A stretch of 64,000 nucleotides of DNA from Candidatus Poribacteria bacterium (GCA_026706025.1 JAPOZO010000059.1:91271-155270); one strand, 5' to 3'; positions 9,727-19,244 are shown, numbered from the stretch's first letter. Numbers and translations: made by a program. The notes: generated from the sequence alone by a model not told the origin.

Positions 9727-9945
9727 ATGGAACTCAATTACTATCCAGAAACAGACTCACTGTATATCATTTTGTCCGAGCAGCCCAGTGTAGAGAGTCA
9801 AGAAATATCAGAAGGTATTCTCCTTGACTATGATGCCGAGGGTAGGCTTGTTGGGATTGACATTGATAATGCCAGCTATAAAGTTGAAATGGAGGAATTG
9901 ATTCTCAGTCAGATCCCTGCCAAGGTTGAAATGGCGAGTGCATAG
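9727..9945 (+). CDS. DUF2283 family protein
   Basis: A 72-residue protein matching the DUF2283 pattern: YYPETDSLYIILSE near the N terminus, then SEGILLDYDAEGRLVGIDIDNAS. The family is of unknown function, small and beta-rich, and often sits near toxin-antitoxin or stress loci. No good ribosome site precedes the ATG. It lies 18 bases after serS on the same strand and converges on bioB, so it may be read from the serS transcript. Confidence 0.8.
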   Translation: MELNYYPETDSLYIILSEQPSVESQEISEGILLDYDAEGRLVGIDIDNASYKVEMEELILSQIPAKVEMASA

Positions 9946-9961
9946 GGATATTTAATTTTCT

Positions 9962-11059
9962 TTAAGATTCCATGCGCGGTCGAAGCACTTTTAACTCTTT
10001 GAGAAGTACATCTCTTTTCTCTATGTCGTTCTGATTGAGTTGTTCAACGTCTTCAGCGTTTGTTTTGACCGTAAAGCCGGCATCCTTAATCATCTCCATT
10101 GTCCGCGATGCTGTCGAACCTTCCGCATTTAGGTAGCCATCAATAAACATTGAATTTGCTGGGTAGAGTGCCATTACCTCCATACTTCGTAGGTGGTGTT
10201 CTCTACCTGCAGCGACCCTTATTTCTGCGCGTGGATTCAAGAATCGGTACAGACACAATACTCGGAGACAATAATCCGGGGTTAAAGTAGTAGGCACACT
10301 CCGTTGTGCCGTAACGGATTCCGACAACTGCGTGCCGGATATCGGCAGGAAAAAGTTAACCGGCAGTGAAGCAACCTCAAACTGACGGAGTGCCTTGGCG
10401 ACCTTAATCAAATCGTCCGTTCCCTCACCCATCCCAACGATTACACCTGAACAACAGGCAAGTCCAGCCGTTTGTGCGGCTTGTAGTGTCTCCATCCGAT
10501 CCTGATAAGTGTGCGTACTACAGATATTCGGATAGTGGGTTTCGGAAGTATTCAGATTATGGTTCAACCTATCCAATCCTGCTGTTTTCAGGATATGCGC
10601 GGATTCCACGTCAATCAGTCCAGCAGAGAGACACACCTCAATCGGATAGCGTGCCTTTACAGCCTGGATGAGTTCTGCGAGGTGTGATACGCGTTTTGGC
10701 GAGGGTCCGCGTCCACTCATTACAATGCAATAACGATACGCGCCAGATTCATAAGCGCGTTTGGCTTCTTCCAGAATCTCGGCATCGGGTTTTAAGGGGT
10801 AAGTCTCGATATCTGTCGTTGCAGAATTCGCCTGTGCGCAATAACCACAATCCTCTGGACAGTAACCGTTTTGTGCATTGTTGAGAATATGGAGTTGCAC
10901 CTCGTTCCGAAAATAGGTTTTGCGAACTTGATATGCAGCATCCAATAGCGGGAGCAATTCTGTTTCCGGTGCTGTTAGAAGTTTCTCACAAGTAGCATCG
11001 GAAAGTAATTCGCCACTGAGGCTGGTGGTTGTTAATTCGTTATAAAATGTTGTTTCCAT
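9962..11059 (-). CDS. bioB: Biotin synthase
   Basis: A 365-residue radical SAM enzyme that inserts sulfur into dethiobiotin. The radical SAM cluster motif is C67-x3-C71-x2-C74 (GYCPEDCGYC). Other family marks are LNHNLNTSETHY, GMGEGTDDL and AAGREHHLRSMEVMALYPANSMFIDGYL. No other bio genes are adjacent. It converges on the DUF2283 gene with a 16-base gap. The upstream region is a triplicated repeat. Confidence 0.95.
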   Translation of the reverse strand: METTFYNELTTTSLSGELLSDATCEKLLTAPETELLPLLDAAYQVRKTYFRNEVQLHILNNAQNGYCPEDCGYCAQANSATTDIETYPLKPDAEILEEAKRAYESGAYRYCIVMSGRGPSPKRVSHLAELIQAVKARYPIEVCLSAGLIDVESAHILKTAGLDRLNHNLNTSETHYPNICSTHTYQDRMETLQAAQTAGLACCSGVIVGMGEGTDDLIKVAKALRQFEVASLPVNFFLPISGTQLSESVTAQRSVPTTLTPDYCLRVLCLYRFLNPRAEIRVAAGREHHLRSMEVMALYPANSMFIDGYLNAEGSTASRTMEMIKDAGFTVKTNAEDVEQLNQNDIEKRDVLLKELKVLRPRMES

Positions 11060-11062
11060 ACT

Positions 11063-11168
11063 TTTAATGATTAAGTTTCTGCTCCGATTTTTCCGTATTT
11101 TTAACGATTGGGTTTCTGCTCCGATTTTTCCGTATTTTTAATGATTGAGTTTCTGCTCCGATTTTTCC
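11063..11168. repeat. Three tandem copies of a 40-45 bp repeat upstream of bioB
   Basis: The unit reads roughly TTTTTAATGATTGAGTTTCTG followed by CTCCGATTTTTCCG and is repeated three times with few changes. A related single copy followed by TTGTCAAAATCGGGTTT lies near 32.95-33.03 kb, also just upstream of a reverse-strand gene (nuoL). The array fills the 5-prime region of bioB and could move or disrupt its promoter. Confidence 0.7.
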
Positions 11169-11242
11169 GTTGTCAAAATCGGGTTTCCGATCAATTTCAA
11201 CTGAATCTTAATGAAACTGATATTTAACCAAGAACTGTCCTT

Positions 11243-11392
11243 TTATAGTAAAATTTAAAAATAAATGGACACTTTAAGAAGATAACCCCCCTAGAAGAAA
11301 CACCCCAGCAAAAACACCCCTCTTATCAGGGGGGAATAAGACCGGAATCGCTTCGATTTGATGTGTTTCATTAATTATGGGCTTTACTATAA
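11243..11392. mobile_element. MITE-like element with TTATAGTAAA terminal inverted repeats
   Basis: The 150-base segment begins TTATAGTAAAATTTAAAAAT and ends ATGGGCTTTACTATAA, so the ends are inverted repeats of each other over about 10-12 bases. The inside has no gene but contains an internal hairpin (CCCCCCT ... AGGGGGG). A second element with the same ends but a different inside lies at 24353-24471. No transposase is present in the window; non-autonomous mobility is an inference. Confidence 0.5.
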
Positions 11393-11406
11393 CATTTTAC
11401 ACCGGA

Positions 11407-12225
11407 CTAAAAAATGTTCCATGCAACATCAGCTGCATTAAAGACAGGTCCTTCGGTGCAAACACGTTGGTATTCTATAGTATCAGCGTCTATACGGACG
11501 GGACAGACACAACCGAGACATACACCCATTGCGCACCCCATCCGATTTTCCATGGCGATTTGCGTTGGGACTTCAAAATCAGCAGCTACCTTTGCGACAG
11601 CAGAAAGCATCCCGTGTGGGCCGCACGCATAAACCGTTGGACATTGCCAAGCGGTATTCTCAAGCATATCCGCGAGGATGTCAGTGATATATCCGTGATG
11701 CCCGATACTTCCATCGTCTGTAGCTATATGTACTTCAATATCGATTGCTTCTAAATCCTTCACACTTAAAAGCCGAGCATGACGCTGAGCACCGACCAAG
11801 CCAAGTGTCTGTATACCATTTTTACGCAGTGCCACAGCCAGCAACATGAGTGAAGCAATACCAGCACCCCCACCAACAAGAATTGCGGGTTCGGGTTTTG
11901 TGGTAAAATCAAATGTATTGCCGAGTGGTCCCAGCACCTGTAGCGGTTCACCTGCCAACATCTCCGACAATCGCTGTGTTCCGTCACCGATAATCTGATA
12001 GAGCATCGTTATCTCGTGCCCCTCTACCGTATAGATTGTGAAAGGACGGCGGAGCAGCATACCGGTATCCTGTGAAATCATGACGTGGATGAACTGCCCG
12101 GGACGTGCGTGTTGAGCGATTTCGGGGCATTCACAACGCAACAAATAATGTGCTTCCGCTACCGCCTCGTTTGAGAGGACAGTGGTGTGGATGTCAAACC
12201 TGTTGATAAATCCTTTATTTGGCAT
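11407..12225 (-). CDS. pyrK: Dihydroorotate dehydrogenase electron transfer subunit (PyrK-type)
   Basis: A 272-residue flavoprotein that passes electrons from dihydroorotate dehydrogenase PyrD to NAD+. FAD contacts are seen in RRPFTIY (59-65). The NAD-binding region has VGGGAGIASLMLLA and YACGPHGML. The C terminus binds [2Fe-2S] with C231-x4-C236-x2-C239-x16-C256 (MGCAMGVCLGCVCPV). No pyrD is adjacent. It starts 5 bases after the stop of the unknown upstream gene and so is probably co-transcribed with it. A related sulfide dehydrogenase subunit is an alternative, but the length and Cys spacing favour PyrK. Confidence 0.85.
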   Translation of the reverse strand: MPNKGFINRFDIHTTVLSNEAVAEAHYLLRCECPEIAQHARPGQFIHVMISQDTGMLLRRPFTIYTVEGHEITMLYQIIGDGTQRLSEMLAGEPLQVLGPLGNTFDFTTKPEPAILVGGGAGIASLMLLAVALRKNGIQTLGLVGAQRHARLLSVKDLEAIDIEVHIATDDGSIGHHGYITDILADMLENTAWQCPTVYACGPHGMLSAVAKVAADFEVPTQIAMENRMGCAMGVCLGCVCPVRIDADTIEYQRVCTEGPVFNAADVAWNIF

Positions 12226-12230
12226 AGTCG

Positions 12231-13193
12231 CTACATCAGGTATCGTATATTTTCATAGCCCTGTTCGTGTTTTGCCTTATCGTTAACTAATTTGACCAAA
12301 GTATCAAATCCATAAAGCGTTTTGATGCGATGCGTAAGTCGGGCACGATCGCGGCGGAGGTCGCCAGACTGCCAGTACACTGACAAACGAGGATCGTATT
12401 TTGTTGGTGTTTCTGGTCCCAATTCATCTGCTACATTTGGCAATGTTCGCCATAACCGTATGTGTTGGTGATGTGCTGTCAAACCCATAATAGCCAATTC
12501 CTCGTAGCCACATTGCGCCAACTCAGAGAGTGCCGCGGCGTGATTGATGACATGCCAGAGCCCACCGTATCCCTGTCTGCGCTCCGAAGCATACTGAATC
12601 AATGTGTCTATCACGGTTGTCGCCATCGTCTGTAAATCGGTATAAGGCGGGCAGGTATCCTCTTCAGGTAACGCAACGTTGCGTCCATCAACACGCCCTC
12701 TCTCCTTTCCGTAATAGGCGACACCGGGCGTTACGCCGTTGAAACCTGCAATCAGTTTTCGGATGCCATCCGTAATAGCAGGCGTGGCAAACTCCGGATA
12801 ATGCTTAAGTGCCCGAATAGCGATTGCAGCGAAAATGACATTGTGCCCGGATTGCCGAGTCTGATCAATATTGCGTGCCAGAGCGTCAGCAATTCCGTCA
12901 ATCAGGTTTTCTTGAGGCGGTTGCTTTGGAAACGATTCAAACATCTCAGCCACTGAAACAGCTGCGTTTCTTTTTGGGCTGAAAGTCGACTGACCATGGA
13001 TAATACGGTCCAACTCCGCCTCAATTCCGCTGCAAACATATTCATCAAGGTTTGGCTGGTTTTCTGCGATGAAAAATCCAGCAACAACTCCAGCACCAAG
13101 GTGTCCTGACATAGGATTGACTAAGTGGGCTCGAGCCATTGCGTAAAGCCCTTTAGCAAGGTAATCAAAATCAACCACGATTAGAGCCCTCAA
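12231..13193 (-). CDS. Unrecognised mostly helical protein
   Basis: I do not recognise this 320-residue protein. It is soluble, predicted alpha-helical, and rich in His in paired motifs (GHNVIFAAIAIRAL, GLWHVINHAAALSEL, LTAHHQHIRLW), with no signal peptide or membrane segment. The pattern hints at an alpha-alpha barrel or toroid fold, which is only a guess. The frame opens with TTG at 13193, which has no usable ribosome site; a GTG at 13178 with GAGG about 9 bases upstream is a more likely start. A promoter lies upstream, and pyrK follows after 5 bases, so the two may share a role. Confidence 0.65.
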   Translation of the reverse strand: MRALIVVDFDYLAKGLYAMARAHLVNPMSGHLGAGVVAGFFIAENQPNLDEYVCSGIEAELDRIIHGQSTFSPKRNAAVSVAEMFESFPKQPPQENLIDGIADALARNIDQTRQSGHNVIFAAIAIRALKHYPEFATPAITDGIRKLIAGFNGVTPGVAYYGKERGRVDGRNVALPEEDTCPPYTDLQTMATTVIDTLIQYASERRQGYGGLWHVINHAAALSELAQCGYEELAIMGLTAHHQHIRLWRTLPNVADELGPETPTKYDPRLSVYWQSGDLRRDRARLTHRIKTLYGFDTLVKLVNDKAKHEQGYENIRYLM

Positions 13194-13237
13194 CCTCTTG
13201 ATACATCATGTTTGGTTCTTCTTGGACAACTTGGTTA

Positions 13238-13266
13238 ATTGTATCACAAAGCACTGAGGAGCGCAA
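13238..13266 (-). promoter_or_regulatory. Probable promoter for the unknown gene and pyrK
   Basis: On the reverse strand TTGCGC (13266-13261) and TACAAT (13243-13238) are separated by 17 bases. The -35 box is weak. Confidence 0.45.
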
Positions 13267-13496
13267 CGCTATTTTCATTGAAACAGCGTTATTCAGTTCT
13301 CCCAGAGCCTTAATTTTCCGCCCGAGGTCTTTTTACTAATCGCAATGAAACGACACTTTGCAGCGTCAATTGTCTATAATCACTAAACGAACTATGTTTT
13401 CCCTATCTTTTTAAGAATAGAGGTATCTATAAGAGTTGGAACAATATTCTATTTTCGTAATCTCACGCCAAACGATTTTGGCAGCGAAGAATTTGT

Positions 13497-13524
13497 TTGC
13501 AATTTTTGGGAATTATGCTATGAT
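13497..13524 (+). promoter_or_regulatory. Probable promoter for the metallophosphoesterase gene
   Basis: TTGCAA at 13497 and TATGAT at 13519 have a 16-base spacer. The implied leader is about 20 bases and holds an AAGGAG site before the GTG start. Confidence 0.45.
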
Positions 13525-13549
13525 TATGCCCCAAGGAGAACAATAAACA

Positions 13550-14494
13550 GTGAAAAACATATTGAAGTTCAATAGTGATCGGCGTTTTAAAATCGTGCAA
13601 TTCACCGATATTCACTGGCAGAACGGTGAATCTGCTGATCGGCAATCAGCCGCACTGATGACACAAATCGCAGCAGCAGAATCCCCGGATTTAATTGTGT
13701 TGACAGGTGATATTTTGTCTGGCGGTGGATGCGACGATGCCGCTGATTCTCTCCGAGAGGTTGTTAAAATCGTAGAGGGATGCGGAATTCCGTGGGCGGC
13801 GGTATTCGGCAATCATGATGACGAAGGCAGTGCAGATCGTCACGAGTTGATGGCAGTTATGCAAGATAGCAAACTGTCCCTCTCGGAACCAGGTCCCGAA
13901 GAGATACCTGGGGTCGGAAATTACGCGCTACCCATCCAAAATTCTGAAGAGAACGCATCTGCTGCAGTGCTTTATTTTATCGATTCCGGTAGTTACGCGC
14001 CAACAGATATTGGTGGTTATGATTGGATTAGACGGGAACAAATTGTATGGTATCTGCAAGAATCCGCAAAGTTCACTGCTGAATCGGGACAACCCCTTCC
14101 TGCGCTTGCCTTTTTCCACATCCCAATTCCGGAATATGACGAGGTGTGGGATTTTCATACCTGCTACGGTGTGAAATATGAGAATGTTTGCGCGCCTCAG
14201 GTTAACACCGGTTTTTTTGCTGCGATGCATGAGGCTGGCGATGTTATGGGTACTTTTGTTGGGCACGAACATATCAACGATTTTTGGGGCGATCTACACG
14301 GGATTCGTCTCTGCTATGGTCGTGCGACTGGCTATAATACCTACGGCAGAGAAGGGTTTCCGCGCGGTGCCCGTGTCATTGAGTTAGAGGAAGGCACTCG
14401 GCAATTTGAGACGTGGCTCCATCTTGACGACAGCACCACAATCCATTCGCAACCCGAGCATACACCGCTCCAACGAACTTTTACTGAGGATTAA
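13550..14494 (+). CDS. Calcineurin-like metallophosphoesterase
   Basis: A 314-residue protein with the full set of binuclear-metal motifs: DxH in FTDIHW, GD in LTGDIL, GNHD in FGNHDDE, a His in FFHIP, and GHEH in VGHEHINDF. Overall it looks like the Dcr2/purple-acid-phosphatase-like branch. There is no signal peptide, so it is probably cytoplasmic. The start is GTG with AAGGAG 11 bases upstream. The STAS protein gene follows after 64 bases on the same strand. Substrate unknown; phosphomonoester or phosphodiester hydrolysis follows from the family. Confidence 0.88.
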   Translation: MKNILKFNSDRRFKIVQFTDIHWQNGESADRQSAALMTQIAAAESPDLIVLTGDILSGGGCDDAADSLREVVKIVEGCGIPWAAVFGNHDDEGSADRHELMAVMQDSKLSLSEPGPEEIPGVGNYALPIQNSEENASAAVLYFIDSGSYAPTDIGGYDWIRREQIVWYLQESAKFTAESGQPLPALAFFHIPIPEYDEVWDFHTCYGVKYENVCAPQVNTGFFAAMHEAGDVMGTFVGHEHINDFWGDLHGIRLCYGRATGYNTYGREGFPRGARVIELEEGTRQFETWLHLDDSTTIHSQPEHTPLQRTFTED

Positions 14495-14558
14495 GAGATT
14501 ATCTCGCAACTAATAATCAGATTTAACAAATTCAGGATTTATTTTACAGGAGGGAATT

Positions 14559-14903
14559 GTGAGAGCAAATTCTCAAATCTCCGTTCGACACGAAGGAAAA
14601 ATCGCTATATTTGACATCACGGGGTACCTTACCGATGCCTCTGAAGCTATCTTGAGTGACGCTTACGCTGACGTGGATGTTCAAGCCGCTGAAAAAGTTT
14701 TACTTAATTTTGAACGACGCAGTTTTATTACAAGCAGTGGATTCGGTGAGATTATTAGATTACTCTGGAAGATGCGGGAGAAGGGACAAGTTCTACGCGT
14801 TGCACACCCATCTACGCAAGTCCGGAATATCTTCAATACCATCGGACTGACACAAAGTATAGGTGTCTTTGAATCCGAAGAAGAGGCACTCGAAGACTTC
14901 TAA
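14559..14903 (+). CDS. STAS-domain protein (anti-sigma factor antagonist-like)
   Basis: A 114-residue single STAS domain like SpoIIAA/RsbV. The conserved helix region reads RRSFITSSGFGEIIRLLWKMREKG, with the Ser pair where antagonists are phosphorylated by an HPK-like anti-sigma kinase. The GTG start has a strong AGGAGGG site. No kinase or sigma factor is adjacent. The neighbouring metallophosphoesterase is of the wrong fold to be a PP2C partner, so a link between them is not implied. Confidence 0.85.
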   Translation: MRANSQISVRHEGKIAIFDITGYLTDASEAILSDAYADVDVQAAEKVLLNFERRSFITSSGFGEIIRLLWKMREKGQVLRVAHPSTQVRNIFNTIGLTQSIGVFESEEEALEDF

Positions 14904-14931
14904 TTCGTTTCCGCGTTGCTCGGGGCTTGGT

Positions 14932-16824
14932 TCATGGAAAAAGGGTATACATATTCATATTTAATATTACCCCGAGCAAACTCCAAAGACTCCCAGCGAG
15001 GAACTGGCCGAACACGAAACCCAAGAAAAGTGGTAACGCCCGACGATAGGCTCGAACCCCACCCCCAGCGAAAAGTAGCTGTTTGAAGAGCCACCCCAGA
15101 AAGATTGAGAACCACATCCAACCGATAGCCCAACCGTTCCCGACAGCATAACCGACAGGATAAAACGGCCACCATAAAAACTGACGTTTTAGAAACGTCA
15201 GTACACCGGTGAACAGAAAACCGAAGGCTATATGTTGCATAGCCGGTAGATTCGGTGCCCGTGGTGCTATAATCCAACTTTGCAAGCGGTTAAATTCACC
15301 AACACCCCATCGGGCAAACCGGTATTCATAATAGAGTGCCACATGCCCGACAATCGAAACGATTGTTCCCACGATTGATGCCACAATCAATGCCACAACC
15401 AATCGGTTTTCGTGTAAGCGGAACTGTCTACCGATTTTAAATGCCTCTAACTGATGTGGCATCGGGTGGCATCGGTATCCATACGCGAGCCACGACAATA
15501 GCGTTGTGTTGGTTAGGTTTTGCGCACCTAACGGGCGACTCCCTCCGAATAATAACATAATCCTGTCGGGGTGCATATTGTGTAATTCATGTGTTGGGGG
15601 GCCGAGTTCGGCTCGCATACGTGTCATCCCGATGCATAACACCAAATAGATCCCGAAATAGCCGAGCGCGACCCACGGCGAAAGCCCGGCGAAATACCAG
15701 AATATTAATACGAATACCATACCGATTATCAACCCGAAAACCGCGAGCCGGTATAAACCATCTTTCGACCTAAAGGAGAATACACCGGTAAGTATCTCCC
15801 AAACTTGTCGCCGACTTGTAACGAGTGCGAGTGCTCCAATTCCGAGCCATGCACCGCCGCGTTGTTCCGTCTGTAAACCGATGGCGGTTGTCCATCCCGT
15901 TGCACTGAAAAAGACGCGCTGCGCGCCCCAAAACAGATAGAAGAACCACAAGGACAACGACAAGTCCAACGGCATGAGGTACCCAAACCCTATTGCAAAG
16001 GGATAGACATAGATCGGCAAACGTCCTATTGCGTTCCACGGTCGATCAGCAAAATAGAGTTGGTACTTGATTTTAAGCGAAGGTATCACCGGAAAAAGAT
16101 AATTCAATCCTGCCAAAATCTCTAACCCAAATGCGATACCGAAACCGAGCCAAATGAGTTTATTCCGAAAGAGCGCGGATGTGTTACCGAGCAGCTCAAC
16201 AGGCAACGTCGTTAAGGGGTAGCTCAATTTCTCATGGTCAATCCACTGTTTCCGGATAATAATGTTGACGCAAAGCATCATAAACAGGAGCACGATTACC
16301 AACCCGCTCCAGGCCAAGATGGGCCACAGCCACGCTTCCATGTATTGTTCCTGCCAAAATGTGTCATCGCCTTCAAAGTAGCCTTGTAAAATACCGCGGT
16401 CAGTGATCGTTAGCCATGTCGGCATGAATCGGAAAAAGAGGTCTGCCCACTCATTTTCGGGTGTTGCGAACCATCCGGCATTGGCGATCATCGGTACTAA
16501 CTGCCGAACGATGTCGTGTCCTGCAAGTGCAGTCGCCACGGATACCATTATGTATGTCAGCGCGAGTTCCCGCGATGTTGGGGCAAAACCTTTGAATACC
16601 TTTTTGAGAAGCGGGGTAACAAGAGCAAGGAAAAAGAACGTGAAAAGGACAGTCGGGAAAATTGAAAAATCGGTGAGCTCCCACACGACACGATTTTCTG
16701 CGGAGATAATCCAATAACAGGTGAGAACAATAAGTATTGAACCGAAGACGAGCGTCCCGAAAAGAAAACGGAGTGCTGAGGGCTTCTGGTCGCTCTCAGT
16801 AGTACTTTGTGCTTTGTGCTGCAT
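14932..16824 (-). CDS. Large multispanning membrane protein, DUF6785-like
   Basis: A 630-residue integral membrane protein with about 14 hydrophobic helices. A cytoplasmic-type N terminus precedes the first span (LFGTLVFGSILIVLTCYW). The sequence resembles the DUF6785/DUF6784 proteins, which share features with oligopeptide transporters (family knowledge, from memory). Conserved-looking loops are IIRKQWIDHEKLSYPLTTLP, MRAELGPPTHELHNMHPDRI and FPVGYA-like PFYPVGYAVGN. It is convergent with the STAS gene and stands alone as an operon. A transport role is an inference and no substrate is suggested by the neighbours. Confidence 0.7.
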   Translation of the reverse strand: MQHKAQSTTESDQKPSALRFLFGTLVFGSILIVLTCYWIISAENRVVWELTDFSIFPTVLFTFFFLALVTPLLKKVFKGFAPTSRELALTYIMVSVATALAGHDIVRQLVPMIANAGWFATPENEWADLFFRFMPTWLTITDRGILQGYFEGDDTFWQEQYMEAWLWPILAWSGLVIVLLFMMLCVNIIIRKQWIDHEKLSYPLTTLPVELLGNTSALFRNKLIWLGFGIAFGLEILAGLNYLFPVIPSLKIKYQLYFADRPWNAIGRLPIYVYPFAIGFGYLMPLDLSLSLWFFYLFWGAQRVFFSATGWTTAIGLQTEQRGGAWLGIGALALVTSRRQVWEILTGVFSFRSKDGLYRLAVFGLIIGMVFVLIFWYFAGLSPWVALGYFGIYLVLCIGMTRMRAELGPPTHELHNMHPDRIMLLFGGSRPLGAQNLTNTTLLSWLAYGYRCHPMPHQLEAFKIGRQFRLHENRLVVALIVASIVGTIVSIVGHVALYYEYRFARWGVGEFNRLQSWIIAPRAPNLPAMQHIAFGFLFTGVLTFLKRQFLWWPFYPVGYAVGNGWAIGWMWFSIFLGWLFKQLLFAGGGVRAYRRALPLFLGFVFGQFLAGSLWSLLGVILNMNMYTLFP

Positions 16825-16895
16825 AGTTATAGTATACCATATCGGTTCGTACTAAGGCAACGATATGTACCTGCTTGCGGTGTGCAGCTTCAAGA

Positions 16896-16924
16896 TTGCC
16901 AACGCCACCGCTTTGTGGTATAAT
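16896..16924 (+). promoter_or_regulatory. Sigma-70 promoter for the glycosyltransferase operon
   Basis: TTGCCA at 16896-16901 and a consensus TATAAT at 16919-16924 are 17 bases apart. The implied transcript starts about 30 bases before the first glycosyltransferase. Confidence 0.65.
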
Positions 16925-16959
16925 AAAGAACACTTTAACTGCACAGCCAAGGAAAAGTT

Positions 16960-18012
16960 ATGCGATCCCGCGCCCTGAAAAACAGTAATCCGCTTCTTAA
17001 TATGAATAAAATACTTGTCATTCGCGTTGACGGCATCGGCGATTTGCTGAACTCAACACCGGCGATTGCATTGTTACGGGAGAATTATCCATCCGCAGAA
17101 ATAACAGTATTGGCGCGTCCGCTTAATGCCCCCGTGTTAATCGGTAACGCAGATGTAGATCGGATTTTAATCTTTGATCGAGATGGCAAGCACCGCGGGC
17201 TCCGAGCGCGACTCCAATTCTATCGTGAATTGCGCCGTGAACGGTTTCAACTCGCTGTCGCCATGCAAACCGCGATGTGGACGCACCTTGTGGCTTTTCT
17301 CTCAGGTGCGACTTACCGCTTAGGACGTTATCAGAAACGTTTCAGATCTACCCTCACCCACGCGTGGCGCGGTAAATACCGAAAAGGGGAAACCCACGAA
17401 GTTGACAGGAACTTGGAACTCGTCCGACTCATCTGTGAAGGCGCAGGCAAACGGAAACTCATCTTCCGGTTATCGCCTGATGAAACTGCTGCCGCTGAGG
17501 CGCGACTGACATCGTTGGGTATCGGTACGGCGGCATTTCTCATCGGTATCCATCCAGGGGGCAGCTCATTTGATAAACGCTGGCCTGAAAAGCGGTACGC
17601 CGAACTCGCTGATAGATTATCTCAACAGTACAACGCTACGATACTTCTTTTACGCGGTCCTGAAGAAGCGGAATTGGTGAAGAACATTCAAGCGGCGATG
17701 CAATCCGATTCGATAACCTACGCGCCGGAGACGATTCGCGACCTGGGTGCGATGCTATCCTGTTGCGATTTAGTCGTCTGTAATGACTCTGGTCCGATGC
17801 ACCTCGCTGCGGCATTGGACATGCCGATGGTCGCTATCTTTGGTCCTACAGACCACGTGGCGTGGCATCCACTGAGCGAGAACGCCTCTATCGTGCGACG
17901 GGATATGCCATGCTGGCCCTGTAGTGCGCATAAATGTAAAATCGGATGGGAATGCACGAAAAAACTTCCTGTTGCACCCGTTTGGGAAGCAACAACGGAG
18001 AAAGTAAAATGA
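16960..18012 (+). CDS. Glycosyltransferase family 9 (heptosyltransferase-like)
   Basis: A 350-residue GT-B enzyme of the ADP-heptose:LPS heptosyltransferase family. N-terminal motif: ILVIRVDGIGDLLNSTPAI. C-terminal donor site: GIHPGGSSFDKRWPEKRYAELADRL and CNDSGPMHLAAALDMPMVAIFGPTD. The C terminus has a Cys-rich patch (CWPCSAHKCKIGWEC). The ATG at 16960 has AAGGA upstream; an internal ATG at 17002, right before the conserved N terminus, has no such site. The stop overlaps the next start (ATGA at 18009-18012). It probably builds LPS core or another surface glycan in the cytoplasm, implying an outer membrane. Confidence 0.88.
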   Translation: MRSRALKNSNPLLNMNKILVIRVDGIGDLLNSTPAIALLRENYPSAEITVLARPLNAPVLIGNADVDRILIFDRDGKHRGLRARLQFYRELRRERFQLAVAMQTAMWTHLVAFLSGATYRLGRYQKRFRSTLTHAWRGKYRKGETHEVDRNLELVRLICEGAGKRKLIFRLSPDETAAAEARLTSLGIGTAAFLIGIHPGGSSFDKRWPEKRYAELADRLSQQYNATILLLRGPEEAELVKNIQAAMQSDSITYAPETIRDLGAMLSCCDLVVCNDSGPMHLAAALDMPMVAIFGPTDHVAWHPLSENASIVRRDMPCWPCSAHKCKIGWECTKKLPVAPVWEATTEKVK

Positions 18013-19244
18013 AAATTGTTGTCGCCTGCTGGGGATCAACCGGAGATGTCTATCCTGTTTTGGCACTATCGGAGCGTCTGCTTGAACGCGGACATCAAGT
18101 GCGTGTCTGTTCACCCGCACTCTATAGGGATAAGATTCTTGAGGTCGGCGCGGAATTCTACGAGATAGGCGTTTTTTTTGATTTGGCGGAGTTTCACACG
18201 GCGATGGATGCTATTATCCCGAAACGCGACCCGACCGCGCTGCTACGGGTCATCGTGGAAGAGGCGATTGTGCGTCACGGTGCCCAATGGTATCAGGACT
18301 GCTTGACTGCGATGAAAGGATCAGATTTGGTAATTTGCCATTCCGTGGATATTCCTGCACAAGAGGCTGCGATCCGTAACGGGATCCCGTGGGTGACTGT
18401 GACATATTGCCCTGCCATCATAAAATGCCTCGATTTCGCGCCCTATCCGTTTCCGAATTGGGGACGTGTCTTCAACGCAATCTTCTGGAGAATCGCCGAG
18501 ATGCGTCTTGGACCAAATATAGATGTTCTTTTTAATCAATTTATCGTCTCTATTGGTGGGGTGCCACGGGAGTCTGTGACGTTAGAGGGTATGTACTCGC
18601 CGCATCTGAACCTCATTGCTGCCTCTCCAGCACTCTCTACACCGGCTGATTTCCTATCGAACCACAAAATCACAGGTGTCTGGCACCTCGCGTCACCTGC
18701 TTACGATCCACCATCTGAACTTGTCGATTTCTTGGAGGCGGGCCCCCCGCCGGTTATCATCACGTTTGGATCTATGGGAGGTTCCAATGGACGTGAAACG
18801 ACCAAAATTCTAATAGAAGCCGTTAGGAAAGTGAAACAACGTGCGATTATCCAAGCGGGTTGGGGACAACTCGGCACGCCGGAGACGTTATCGGACATCT
18901 ACTGCGCTGAATATGTTCCGCACCAGTGGCTGTTCCGACAAGGGAGCTGCGTCGTGCATCACGGTGGTGCGGGGACGACTGCCTCGGCATGTCGTGCGAA
19001 GATCCCTTCTGTCGTTGTCGCGCACAGTGCGGATCAACCGTATTGGGGAAAACGGCTATCGGACTTAGGCGTTGCGCCACGACACCTGCATCGTCGAAAC
19101 CTGACACCTGAACGCTTAGCGAAACGGATTCGGCAAGTTTTGGAGACACCAGAAATGACGGCGCGGGCACAGGTTTTAGGAGAACAGATGGAAACAGAAG
19201 ATGGTTTGACTGCAGCCGTTGAAATGGTTGAATCTTTTGAATAG
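18009..19244 (+). CDS. UDP-glycosyltransferase-like (GT1/GT28, MGT type)
   Basis: A 411-residue GT-B glycosyltransferase when started at the ATG at 18009, which overlaps the previous stop by 4 bases and has GGAG upstream; a longer in-frame opening at 17946 lies inside the previous gene. The N terminus is MKIVVACWGSTGDVYPVLALSERLLERGH, as in macrolide- and sterol-type glycosyltransferases. The donor site is ITFGSMGG, then HHGGAGTTASACRAKIPSVVVAHSADQPYWGKRL. The acceptor is unknown; glycolipid or secondary-metabolite glycosylation are both possible. It is the second gene of a three-glycosyltransferase operon. Confidence 0.87.
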   Translation: MKIVVACWGSTGDVYPVLALSERLLERGHQVRVCSPALYRDKILEVGAEFYEIGVFFDLAEFHTAMDAIIPKRDPTALLRVIVEEAIVRHGAQWYQDCLTAMKGSDLVICHSVDIPAQEAAIRNGIPWVTVTYCPAIIKCLDFAPYPFPNWGRVFNAIFWRIAEMRLGPNIDVLFNQFIVSIGGVPRESVTLEGMYSPHLNLIAASPALSTPADFLSNHKITGVWHLASPAYDPPSELVDFLEAGPPPVIITFGSMGGSNGRETTKILIEAVRKVKQRAIIQAGWGQLGTPETLSDIYCAEYVPHQWLFRQGSCVVHHGGAGTTASACRAKIPSVVVAHSADQPYWGKRLSDLGVAPRHLHRRNLTPERLAKRIRQVLETPEMTARAQVLGEQMETEDGLTAAVEMVESFE

